From a virus, in IMG/VR virus record IMGVR_UViG_3300035698_010301, positions 1-23,419 of that record: a stretch of DNA of 23,419 bases; one strand, written 5' to 3'. The notes beneath the pieces were generated by a model. It ran no database searches. It was not told where the DNA came from and saw nothing but the letters and a program-made list of their open reading frames with translations. Positions 14,329 to 21,551 of the stretch are shown here, piece after piece (the first letter of the stretch is position 1; the number at the start of each line of letters is the position of its first letter). A program made the position numbers and the translations under genes.

Positions 14329-14837
14329 ACTGCTCTCCTTTCTCTGCCATACAGCGGACGCGCGCCGATGCTGTCCGCAAAAGTGACGGCCACTCCCAGG
14401 GCCGCCCAAAGGTCTGCCTTGAATCCATACAGCGGGCCCGGCTGCGCCTTCGTCCCCACGGCCGGGGTCTTGCCCCCGCCTGTCGCTGGGAAGAGGTCCA
14501 TCAACGCAGCCCGGATGTTTGAGTCTTTGGCTTTGCATTGGCCGCACACGGCAAGCTTTACCTCGCGACGGTACACGAGCACTGCCGGGGTACTCCCGCG
14601 CCATGCCTCCTGAAACCGCCCAACCCAACGAGCCGTGTCAAACACGGTCGCGCCAACGGCCATGCCATAGCAGGCAACCATCTCGATTGCGCACAGGTCG
14701 CAACCTCTGCCGTCCGCAACAACCTGCTTGATGGTTTCATTGTCCGCGAGGTCTTTGCTGGTTACTCGGTGGGTTTCCGTGTCATAGGCCACATAGGCGG
14801 TTCGCACGTTTCCCGGGTCCAGCGCGAGAATTTTCAT
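14325..14837 (-). CDS. RuvC-like Holliday junction resolvase
   Basis: The product is 170 aa. It opens with MKILALDPGNVRTAYVAYD, the classical first strand of RuvC-type RNase H folds (D7). A second acidic site is the glutamate of CAIEMVACYGMAVG (E52), followed by the helix TVFDTARWVGRF. The C-terminal GFKADLWAALGVAV supplies the late aspartate (D142). These fit the D-E-D active site of RuvC. Phages use such resolvases to trim branched DNA before packaging. A central insertion, VCGQCKAKDSNIRAALMDLF then a Gly-Lys-rich loop, seems typical of phage versions. ATGA overlaps join it to both neighbours. Length fits the family. Confidence 0.85.
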   Translation of the reverse strand: MKILALDPGNVRTAYVAYDTETHRVTSKDLADNETIKQVVADGRGCDLCAIEMVACYGMAVGATVFDTARWVGRFQEAWRGSTPAVLVYRREVKLAVCGQCKAKDSNIRAALMDLFPATGGGKTPAVGTKAQPGPLYGFKADLWAALGVAVTFADSIGARPLYGRERRAV

Positions 14838-15100
14838 ACCTTCCCCTTCAGTTCATCTTCGGCCCGGTTGAGTAGTGCAATGCGTTTATCGTCTCGGCAG
14901 ATCAAGGCAAGCGCACGATCCAGCATCACGAGTTTGACGAGCGCGTATTTGACGTCGTCGCTCAAAGCCACGGCTGTTCTAGGTGCTGGCGGTTCGGATA
15001 TGGCCCCGTCACTGATCGAGTCACGGGCTTCGCGGGCGAGAGCAATACAGCCCTTTTTCTCTCGGTATTTGTTTGCGTAACGGTTCTTTGGGTATGGCAT
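14834..15100 (-). CDS. Small basic hypothetical protein
   Basis: The product is 88 aa. The start at 15100 has TAGGAGA eight bases upstream, and the stop overlaps the resolvase start as ATGA. The N-terminus is basic (PYPKNRYANKYREKK), resembling the opening of small nucleic-acid-binding phage proteins. The C-terminal half is helical, with VKYALVKLVMLDRALALICRDDKRIALL forming an amphipathic segment. No family is recognised. Its place between a probable replication protein and the resolvase suggests an accessory role in DNA replication, which is inference. Confidence 0.7.
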   Translation of the reverse strand: MPYPKNRYANKYREKKGCIALAREARDSISDGAISEPPAPRTAVALSDDVKYALVKLVMLDRALALICRDDKRIALLNRAEDELKGKV

Positions 15101-15115
15101 AGGTTCTATCTCCTA

Positions 15116-15841
15116 TCAAAACGGCAGATTATACGGGTCGTCGTCTGCCCCAACGGCAGCCAACTCAGGTGATTCAGAAGGTTCGGCCATCAGTTCCCTG
15201 GCCTGATCCAGCATTTCCAGCCGTCGTGTCCCTGTGTCAGTGGCCCCCCCCGAAATCCGTACAATGTTCATACGCTCCAGGTCGGCCATGAAGTTTGCCC
15301 ATGCCTCGGGGCTCGCGTCCCGGTCGCTGCCCGTGATGCCGTGATCCAGTTCAAACTTCGCCAGAGTTAGAATGACAGCGTTGCGCGTGTGGCCGTTGAC
15401 GTTGCCGTGTCCCGCGGGCGCATTATCACAACTGCACGGCATCACCACGTCGTAATATCCTGCGGGGCGTTCATCCAACGGGTGCAGCGCTTCTCCCCAC
15501 CCAACAACCCTGACGCCGTCTGAGACACGTATGGGGGCCGCCACGGCAATCAAACCGCTGCCGCCACAGTCTGGGCAGTCAACGTGCGCTGAAGCCCGTG
15601 ACGCCTCTCCCCTGGCCTTGTACAGATCCTTGATGGCGGTGATCCAGACCAGGGGCGTGGGTAAAGCCGATCGACCTAACACCAAATCCTGGGCCGCATG
15701 CTTCGCGGCCGCATACCGAAATTCCTTGAATTGGTGATACATCGTCTGGGCCTGGAAGGCGGGCGTCCATTTGTCGGTGACTTTCGGCCACCGTGGCGCC
15801 AATACGTCTGTGATGATTTCGCTTAGTTGATCTTGTGTCAC
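15116..15841 (-). CDS. Probable replication accessory protein (helicase-loader position) with zinc site
   Basis: I place the start at the GTG at 15841: it overlaps the initiator's stop as GTGA and is preceded by AAAGGG at a good distance, whereas the ATG at 15877 has no clear ribosome site and overlaps 40 bases. This gives 241 aa. The N-terminal 75 residues are helical (LSEIITDVLAPRWPKVTDKW, YHQFKEFRYAAAKHAAQDLV), in the style of phage helicase-loader N-termini. A CPDCGGSGL knuckle (C89, C92) pairs with a later CSC (C136, C138), resembling a DnaJ-type zinc site. The C-terminus is acidic and ends ADDDPYNLPF, like the SSB C-terminal tip. Lying directly after the initiator it corresponds to lambda P in position; no direct homology is claimed. 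Confidence 0.6.
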   Translation of the reverse strand: MTQDQLSEIITDVLAPRWPKVTDKWTPAFQAQTMYHQFKEFRYAAAKHAAQDLVLGRSALPTPLVWITAIKDLYKARGEASRASAHVDCPDCGGSGLIAVAAPIRVSDGVRVVGWGEALHPLDERPAGYYDVVMPCSCDNAPAGHGNVNGHTRNAVILTLAKFELDHGITGSDRDASPEAWANFMADLERMNIVRISGGATDTGTRRLEMLDQARELMAEPSESPELAAVGADDDPYNLPF

Positions 15842-16557
15842 CGCGTGCCCTTTCGTTGGTTTTTTCTTCGTTTCCATGTCAGCCGATTGTCAATGTCCCA
15901 TGGTTTGTCACCGGGCCGAATGTTTTCAATCTCGGAGTAAACCTCCTCAGCAGAATATTTTTTCAAAGTTTTTTTTATGTGATCGCTTGGCTTGGCGTCC
16001 GTCCCGTCCCAATCTGCCATGGCCATGAATTCTTTGATGAGGTTGTTCGTTTTAAGATGATCTAAATCAGGGGGGGGGGGATTGGTGGTGTAGTGTGTTT
16101 CAGGCTTTTCTTGCGCGTGCGCATTAACATCCTCCCCTGGTAATGTTAATGGTGATGTTAATAACGAGGGTGACACGGGTGTCATACCTAAATCGCCGTT
16201 TTTGTCATACCTAAAAATTTTAGGTATGACCTGGGCGTCACACCGTACCTTGTTTAGGTATGACGTGGGTGTCACACCTAAACGCTGCCATTGGTAGATA
16301 TTGGTGTCGTGTTTCCGGCCGTGATTTCCCCCGGCCGCGACCTCAAGCAAACCTCGTTCCGCAAGATCGGAAATACTTCTAAATACCTGACGTTGTGATA
16401 CGCCAGCCTTACCAGCAAGCATTTTGGCACTCGGATGGCACGATCCTTGCAGTCCTGGCATGTAGCTGGCGATTGCCACGGCCACGCGGACCGTAGCCGA
16501 CGACATGTCGGCCATGGCTTCCAGTACGTTTCCCGGTATAATCGCGTACCCGCTCAC
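15838..16557 (-). CDS. Winged-helix replication initiator (lambda O-like in role)
   Basis: I place the start at the GTG at 16557, which overlaps the preceding stop as GTGA and has GGGGGA eight bases upstream; the product is 239 aa. The N-terminal domain (about 1-95) is a helix-turn-helix/winged-helix: SGYAIIPGNVLEAM, VRVAVAIASYMPG, HPSAKMLAGKAGVSQRQVFR (recognition helix), DLAERGLLEVAAGG. The middle is a poorly conserved linker, containing a run of prolines encoded by eleven C bases. The C-terminal part, LIKEFMAMADWDGTDAKPSD then HIKKTLKKYSAEEVYSEIE, is helical and may contact the loader. The DNA for residues about 90-130 carries iterons and an AT-rich stretch, as in lambda O. The role is inferred from architecture. 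Confidence 0.75.
   Translation of the reverse strand: MSGYAIIPGNVLEAMADMSSATVRVAVAIASYMPGLQGSCHPSAKMLAGKAGVSQRQVFRSISDLAERGLLEVAAGGNHGRKHDTNIYQWQRLGVTPTSYLNKVRCDAQVIPKIFRYDKNGDLGMTPVSPSLLTSPLTLPGEDVNAHAQEKPETHYTTNPPPPDLDHLKTNNLIKEFMAMADWDGTDAKPSDHIKKTLKKYSAEEVYSEIENIRPGDKPWDIDNRLTWKRRKNQRKGTR
16070..16080. repeat. Homopolymer of eleven G (C on the coding strand)
   Basis: An uninterrupted run of eleven identical bases lies inside the initiator gene and encodes four prolines. The frame continues sensibly on both sides. Such a tract is prone to slippage in replication, transcription or sequencing. Confidence 0.85.
16136..16284. other. Putative phage replication origin: iterons and AT-rich unwinding region
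   Basis: Copies of GTCATACCTAAA or its complement lie at 16181..16192, 16204..16215, 16219..16230 and 16253..16264, with a one-base variant GTCACACCTAAA at 16271..16282 and a degenerate copy near 16237. Two of them form a perfect 13-bp palindrome around a central A (16204..16230). A TGACAC/GTGTCA dyad lies at 16171..16184. Next to them, 16139..16166 is AT-rich with the repeats TAATGTTAATGG and TGATGTTAATAA. Iterons beside an AT-rich stretch inside an initiator gene is the lambda ori design. Confidence 0.72.
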
Positions 16558-16826
16558 GCCTGTTTTCCCCCGGACACCCACACAAGGAGATGTTCATACG
16601 CATAGCCGTTGGGGTCCGCAAGCGGGTGTTCTTTACCAACTCGAATTTTTGGATAGCCGCCGCTTGACACGATTTTGCCAGTGTTCCACCTCCCGTGGTT
16701 TTGTCCACAGGCTTTTGTGTTCGACCCCCTTTTGTCTGGAAGTTGCTCTACGTCGCACCCAAGAGCCTTAGCTTCACGTGTGCGCAGGTAACGCGTCGTT
16801 CTGCTTACGGGTCCACGTTTACGCAT
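16554..16826 (-). pseudogene. HNH endonuclease N-terminal fragment
   Basis: The frame encodes 90 aa from the ATG at 16826, with AAGGGA upstream. The last third, GGYPKIRVGKEHPLADPNGY then AYEHLLVW, matches the conserved region that precedes the HNH motif in phage HNH homing endonucleases (HP-A-x-x-x-GYVYEH). The protein stops right after, at VSGGKQA, before any His-Asn-His site. The N-terminal part (MRKRGPVSRTTRYLRTREAK) looks like a small DNA-binding tail. It is therefore a truncated relic or a captured N-terminal domain. It is joined to the initiator by a GTGA overlap and overlaps the end of the DUF5131 gene by eight bases. Confidence 0.6.
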
Positions 16827-17658
16827 TGAACCATTCCCTTATTCTGAGGTCGGGTGGAAGTTCGTTGGTATGTTTGCGCATTTTGCCGTCAACTACCATT
16901 TGTTTCATCAGGAATTGCGTTCCAGCGGCAGCACACTGGTCCCGAACGGACCTGAACCGATCGGGGTGGCTCGGCCTCGCCTTGGGTCCGCTCTCGCCGC
17001 CCGCAATAATGAGGTCGAGGTCTGGAAACCCATAAAACGGGTCCATAAAACCCACCGCCCCCAGCGCGGGCTCGTAGCTCACGAATCGGTATGTGGCAGG
17101 TGTTTGCAGCAGGTGGGGAACGCGGATATCCGCCCAATGCTGATTCTCAGCCGTCACGCCAAGGGCCACGTTGGGAAGCGGCCAGCCATTGTCATGTTCC
17201 GAGTCCATGACCGTAAACTGACCGTCAATATCCAGTCCCTTCCCTTCTGGTGAAGTGTTCGCCATGCAATAATAAGTGGGGTCCGGCCAGGAAACGCTCT
17301 GTTCACCCACCCACGCAAACCACTCCGGCAACCGCTCGGCCCGCTTGGTCAGAACCATGAAAACGTGTTGTGGGCACGCCGCCATGACGCCAAACGCTGC
17401 AGCTATCTCTGCGTTGCTCACGTCTTCGTGAAACAAATCATTCCACACGGCCCACACGGTCGGCTTTTTGCGCCGCAGCGGGATATCCAGCCGGTCGTCT
17501 CGGAATTTTGGCGTCCAGTCCTTTTTGAACCGTCGCGCAATGTCCCGACTCCAACAATTCGCGCAACCCTCACTCACCGCCGTACACCCGTCAACCAGGC
17601 TCCACGGTCGGTCCCACCACTTGCCCGTTTCCAGTTCGCTCGGCCTAACTATTGGCAT
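16819..17658 (-). CDS. DUF5131 (phage Gp37/Gp68-like) protein
   Basis: The product is 279 aa from the ATG at 17658; a TTG start 24 bases further upstream is less likely. Features of the family: WWDRPWSLVDGCTAVSEGCANC at the N-terminus with C25, C32 and C35, LRRKKPTVWAVWNDLFHEDV, QHVFMVLTKRAERLPEW, LPNVALGVTAENQHWADIRV, RFVSYEPALGAV, LIIAGGESGPKARP and a terminal LMKQ segment. The triplet of cysteines and the TIM-barrel-like pattern suggest a metal or iron-sulphur centre, as proposed for this group; the biochemical activity is not established. It is common in phages and integrated elements. Here it lies between the SbcD-SbcC fusion and the HNH fragment. Confidence 0.88.
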   Translation of the reverse strand: MPIVRPSELETGKWWDRPWSLVDGCTAVSEGCANCWSRDIARRFKKDWTPKFRDDRLDIPLRRKKPTVWAVWNDLFHEDVSNAEIAAAFGVMAACPQHVFMVLTKRAERLPEWFAWVGEQSVSWPDPTYYCMANTSPEGKGLDIDGQFTVMDSEHDNGWPLPNVALGVTAENQHWADIRVPHLLQTPATYRFVSYEPALGAVGFMDPFYGFPDLDLIIAGGESGPKARPSHPDRFRSVRDQCAAAGTQFLMKQMVVDGKMRKHTNELPPDLRIREWFNA

Positions 17659-17699
17659 TTGCAATCTCTTTCGCAGAACCAAAATACGTCAAGATTCAT
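17649..17699 (-). CDS. Possible 16-aa leader peptide before DUF5131
   Basis: AAGGGA seven bases before the ATG at 17699 is a good ribosome site. The frame reads MNLDVFWFCERDCKCQ and its stop lies ten bases inside the DUF5131 gene, whose own ribosome site is weak. It could couple translation. It is short and may be chance. Confidence 0.3.
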   Translation of the reverse strand: MNLDVFWFCERDCKCQ

Positions 17700-17725
17700 C
17701 GATCATTCCCTTTCCTCTGTGGCGC

Positions 17726-17747
17726 GGCCCGGACCACCCGGCGGGCC
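17726..17747 (-). repeat. Short GC-rich hairpin in the gap after the SbcD-SbcC gene
   Basis: GGCCCG and CGGGCC pair around a ten-base loop in the 128-base gap between the SbcD-SbcC stop and the DUF5131 start. No T-run follows on the minus strand. Apart from this and the short leader frame I see nothing else in the gap. Confidence 0.35.
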
Positions 17748-17786
17748 ATCTTACGAACCCAACCGCGCCACCACATTCCGAAGGTT

Positions 17787-20700
17787 TTACGCCGCCTCAA
17801 TTCGGATGACGCTTGGCAGTCCGGCCAACAATTCGCTGTTGTGACTGATGATGATTATCTGCCTAAACCACTTTTCCAAGCGCTCAAAAACTAACAACAT
17901 ACGAGCTGCGTTGTCTTCGTCCAGAGCGTCAAACGCCTCGTCGAAAATAAACACTTCGAGACGTCGGCCGCTTCGTTGCGCCTGGAGCGCGGAAAACGCG
18001 ATTCGGAGCACGGCCCTGAGTAGCTTTTTCTCTCCGCCTGAATAGGTCGAGATGTCGCGGACGCCCGCGCCATCGTCAACCAAAATGTTCAAAACCTCGC
18101 GGGAATCGCCGGTTTTGGTGGCTCCTACGGTTTGGATGTGGATTGCCCAACGCCCGTCAAACTCGCTCAACAGGTCGGCCAGGATGTCTTGAAACATGGG
18201 AAGGGCAGAGTCCACCACGAGTTGGGGGATACCGTCACGCCCAAACGCCTGCTGTAGCGTTTCGTAGACTGCGGCGGCCTCGGCAATGTCACAAAGCTTA
18301 GACTCGGCTTCACATTTCCTGACGTTCAGCGTTTCCAGTGCTGCGAGTTTGGCAGTAAATGCGCCACGTTCCTCGATGTGCGTTTCTTTGCTCTTTGTCG
18401 CGCCAGAGACTACGGATGTGATCCGTAGTTTGTCGGCGGTCAACGTGTCACGGGTCGCGCTCAAATCCACCATGCCACTGAGGCGAGTTTCAAACTCGGC
18501 AAGCTTCTGCCTCTGGCTATCGAGTGCGGCAGTAAGTTGGCTGAGTCGGCTTTTTACCGCGTCCAGGCTGGCTTGTACGCCTGACAGTCCTGCAAGTTCA
18601 GCCTCGGCTTTGCGGACGGTTTGCAGCGCGGTTTCGGTTGGGGTTGCGTCTGGCGCCACCGGCACCGCGGCGCGTTCGGCTTCCATTTTGGTTATGGTGG
18701 CAGTAAGCGCTTTCCCTTCGGCTACCATTTCCGGTGCTACGCTTTCGGCGGTGATTGTGACATTGCTAAGGGCTTTGAGGTCGTCTTCATATCCCATTTG
18801 CTCTGCGGCCAGATACGTCTTCGCTAAGTCTGATTCGCGCTGTGCCTCTGCAAGCGTGGCTTCGGTTCCAGGAATACCGTCTCGGGCCTGCCGGGCCGAT
18901 TCCGTGAGCGGACATTGCGCACACTCGGGCGCGCCCGGTATCCGTTCCATAAGCGCGGCTTGCTTTTGCAGGTCGGCAAGTTTGGTCTTGGCTTGCGCCA
19001 GCGCCAGTTGGGTTTGCCCTTGTCTCGCGCTCTGCTTCTTATTTATGGCCGCTAGTTGATTGGCGCATTCCTGGTATTTCTTCGTGGTTTTCCGTTGTCT
19101 TTCGGCCACGGCTTCGCGTACAAATTCCCGGAGCGCGTCGCGCTTGTCCTTGAGCTCTCCTATTTCGCTGGTGTCTTCGTCGCGTTTGGTTCGGTATGCG
19201 TCTGCCTGGGTCCTGATCGCCTGTAGTTCCTTTTCAAGGCCAGGGGCCTTGGCTGCTTCGGCCTCCAGCGCCCCGCGATTTGCCAGCATGCCCTGATACT
19301 CGGTAACCTGGCCGTTCAGTTTGGGCCCAAGGGTTTCGGCGTCGGCAAGGTCGGCCTTGAGTGTGGTGATCTGCGCCAAAAGCGCTTGGCGCGCCTCGTC
19401 GGCGTGGTTCAGTTCGGCCTCGCGTTGCGCAATCGCTGCCAGCGCGTCAGCTTGCGAGTCAATACGCTTCTCGTCGTTGGCAATGTGATAATTACATTCG
19501 GCAAGGTTTTCTCTGACCGTGTCAATGCCTGCGCTCTCAAGCTCCAGATCGGTAATCCGTTGCCGGAGCATGGCTGCTTCGCCCGTGACGCTCTGGCCCG
19601 CCTCCTTGGCGTCCTGGCGCAGGCGGCCAAGGCGTTCGGTTCCAAGCAACTTGGCCAGCAATTCCTTTCGTTCGCGTGGCGCTGCGTCGACCAGGTCGCC
19701 GCTCTGGCCCTGAGCGCTAAACACACTCGCCAGCATCAACGCGGAATCCCCAAACAACTCGCGGCATTTGGCGTCCACGTCGCTGCTCAAAGGTCCGGCA
19801 AGCGCTTTGCCGGAGCGGGTGATAAACGCCTTCTGACTGGCGGTCTTGCCAGATTTCGACCGGCTCAACTCGCGGCGGATGTTGACAATCTCTCCGGGTT
19901 CGCGCTCAAGCTCAACCGCAATCATTCCGCTGGTTTCGCCCGTGGTAATTTGGTCCATCAACCGGCCAGGACGGCTGGGGAACTCGCCAAAGATCGCGGC
20001 AAAGAACGCCTCGACCAGGAAGGTCTTGCCAGCGCCGTTGTGCCCGCAAAGCCCTGTCAGGCCTGGGTAGTCAGACAGAACGACTTTATAGCCTTTGTGG
20101 GTGCCGATGTTAACGAGCTTGATCCGGTTGATGCTGCGGATACACCCGAGGGCCCCACTCGTGGCCTCAACCTGTGTATCCAGCGCCAGCTTGGCCGCTC
20201 CGGTTTGCAGTGACTCAAGCGGAGTCTCGCACTCCGTGGCCTTATGCCAAGCGGCAAGCAGCGCCGGGATCGGTGTGTCGCCCGTCAGCACCTCATCGGT
20301 TCGGCTGTGAATCTCGACCGGCGCGGGCGTGGGCTGAAATACCGCGTTGGGCGCGAGCTCAAACGTAGGCCGCGTCTGCCCTACAATCCGCACATGATCC
20401 TGCGGCCGCGTGGTCTCTGGGTTGTAGTGCTCGCTGGCAACGGTGAAATAGCGCGGGGTGTCCAACTCAACGAAACGATCGGCAACAACTTTGCCGCCAT
20501 CAAAATCGATGACGCGGAATCCTGACGGGTTGCCATCGTCGCCGAAGTTGTGCTGGCAAAGCGCGCCCACGTAATACCCCTGGCGGCGGTGGCAATCGCC
20601 CAGCGCAATCACGTCCGCGCCTACGCTTTCAAGCTGCTGAGGCGTGAGCTCAAACGTGTTGCTTTTCAGACTGAACCCGCTGGCCGTGGTTGTGCCTGAC

Positions 20701-21239
20701 ACCACGCAATGGCCCATGAGGATTGACGGGACGCCTGCCGCTCTGGCTGTGTCTGCGGCTTTGCGCAACATCGCCAACGCGGAGTCAATCAGCTGCGTGT
20801 AGGCCGCGTGGGCATCTTCCGGGCTCATGCGTCTGTATTTGTCTATGATCATCATGTGGGCCGGGCTACACCACGGCAGGCAAAGCCAGCATATGTCCTG
20901 TGTGTGTGCGCCGGGCGCGTCGGCAACCGTGATACCGGGCTGGCCTCTCAAGATGGACAGGCTGTCGGTTTCATCGCCCGTGCCCTGGTCATGCTGGCCG
21001 GGGATGGCCATGATGGGGATGGGTTTTGCCGCCCGGGGCGCGGTAAACTCCTCCACAACCTGGCCCACGGTGGCGCGTCTGTGCGGGCAAATAAACGGGC
21101 TATGCCATGTATCACCCGCAAGGCCGATGACATGAACGTCGTTTGCTGCACACCAGTCGTACATCATGCGCCAAGCCCCGCCCCGTTCGGCCAGGTGGCG
21201 GTCCTCCAAATGTAAGTCGGCTCCTATCGCGATTCGCAT
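17787..21239 (-). CDS. Single-chain SbcD-SbcC (Mre11-Rad50) nuclease fusion
   Basis: One uninterrupted frame of 1150 aa. Residues 1 to about 300 are an SbcD/Mre11 phosphoesterase: GADLHLEDRH (D8, H10), GLAGDTWHS (D43), IPGQHD (H83), ILMGHCVVSG (H177) and IALGDCHRRQ (D215, H217). Residues about 366-1150 are SbcC/Rad50: INRIKLVNIGTHKGYKV, Walker A GHNGAGKT (399-406), a QGQSG loop near 511, coiled-coil arms of about 230 residues on each side of a zinc hook CAQC (773-776), the signature TYSGGEKK (1065-1072), Walker B FIFDEAFDALD (around 1098-1108) and an IIIISHNSELL switch. The complex processes DNA ends and hairpins and resembles T4 gp46/gp47, normally two proteins. The fusion enforces equal amounts. 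A GGAGG-rich leader precedes the start. Confidence 0.93.
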   Translation of the reverse strand: MRIAIGADLHLEDRHLAERGGAWRMMYDWCAANDVHVIGLAGDTWHSPFICPHRRATVGQVVEEFTAPRAAKPIPIMAIPGQHDQGTGDETDSLSILRGQPGITVADAPGAHTQDICWLCLPWCSPAHMMIIDKYRRMSPEDAHAAYTQLIDSALAMLRKAADTARAAGVPSILMGHCVVSGTTTASGFSLKSNTFELTPQQLESVGADVIALGDCHRRQGYYVGALCQHNFGDDGNPSGFRVIDFDGGKVVADRFVELDTPRYFTVASEHYNPETTRPQDHVRIVGQTRPTFELAPNAVFQPTPAPVEIHSRTDEVLTGDTPIPALLAAWHKATECETPLESLQTGAAKLALDTQVEATSGALGCIRSINRIKLVNIGTHKGYKVVLSDYPGLTGLCGHNGAGKTFLVEAFFAAIFGEFPSRPGRLMDQITTGETSGMIAVELEREPGEIVNIRRELSRSKSGKTASQKAFITRSGKALAGPLSSDVDAKCRELFGDSALMLASVFSAQGQSGDLVDAAPRERKELLAKLLGTERLGRLRQDAKEAGQSVTGEAAMLRQRITDLELESAGIDTVRENLAECNYHIANDEKRIDSQADALAAIAQREAELNHADEARQALLAQITTLKADLADAETLGPKLNGQVTEYQGMLANRGALEAEAAKAPGLEKELQAIRTQADAYRTKRDEDTSEIGELKDKRDALREFVREAVAERQRKTTKKYQECANQLAAINKKQSARQGQTQLALAQAKTKLADLQKQAALMERIPGAPECAQCPLTESARQARDGIPGTEATLAEAQRESDLAKTYLAAEQMGYEDDLKALSNVTITAESVAPEMVAEGKALTATITKMEAERAAVPVAPDATPTETALQTVRKAEAELAGLSGVQASLDAVKSRLSQLTAALDSQRQKLAEFETRLSGMVDLSATRDTLTADKLRITSVVSGATKSKETHIEERGAFTAKLAALETLNVRKCEAESKLCDIAEAAAVYETLQQAFGRDGIPQLVVDSALPMFQDILADLLSEFDGRWAIHIQTVGATKTGDSREVLNILVDDGAGVRDISTYSGGEKKLLRAVLRIAFSALQAQRSGRRLEVFIFDEAFDALDEDNAARMLLVFERLEKWFRQIIIISHNSELLAGLPSVIRIEAA

Positions 21240-21276
21240 GCTGTCCTGCCTCCCTCCTGAAGTTTTCTGAAGCGCG

Positions 21277-21525
21277 TCACCACGGCCCGTCTGTCGTGGG
21301 CTCGGGTGTGGGTTTACGGGGCGCGGGCCGCTGCCCTGTCAACGCCTCTTCGTGGTAGTCCAGGCGTTCTTCGACCATGTTCAGCAGTCGAACCGTGGCC
21401 GTGTCTACGTCTTCGCCGTCGGCCAGAGTGGCTTTGATCGTGACGTCCGTCCGGTGCATCCGGTATTTCTCTTTTGGGTCCGGGATCGTGCGGCCTGCGG
21501 CAACATTCACTTCAATGATGTTCAT
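21277..21525 (-). CDS. Small hypothetical protein
   Basis: The product is 82 aa from the ATG at 21525, which has a perfect AGGAGG five bases upstream; a longer frame exists but lacks this. The N-terminal two thirds alternate strands and a helix: MNIIEVNVAAGRTIPDPKEK, HRTDVTIKATLADGEDVDTA, TVRLLNMVEERLDYHEEAL. The remainder is Pro/Lys-rich and disordered. The strong ribosome site points to high expression. I do not recognise a named family, though small proteins with the VxxGRTI...LxDGED pattern seem familiar from phage replication regions. Its position between the gp3-like protein and the SbcD-SbcC fusion suggests an early replication accessory role, which is inference. Confidence 0.75.
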   Translation of the reverse strand: MNIIEVNVAAGRTIPDPKEKYRMHRTDVTIKATLADGEDVDTATVRLLNMVEERLDYHEEALTGQRPAPRKPTPEPTTDGPW

Positions 21526-21551
21526 GCTTCCCTCCTGTTCTGGTGTGTGCG

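Noticed and set aside
14329-14628. A 100-residue N-terminal extension of the gene at 13888
   Set aside because: It overlaps the RuvC-like gene entirely, while the ATG at 14328 has a ribosome site and an ATGA overlap.
19386-20213. A 275-codon plus-strand frame and another at 21612..22715
   Set aside because: Both lie opposite strongly conserved minus-strand genes (SbcD-SbcC and the gp3-like protein) and have low-complexity, biased composition.
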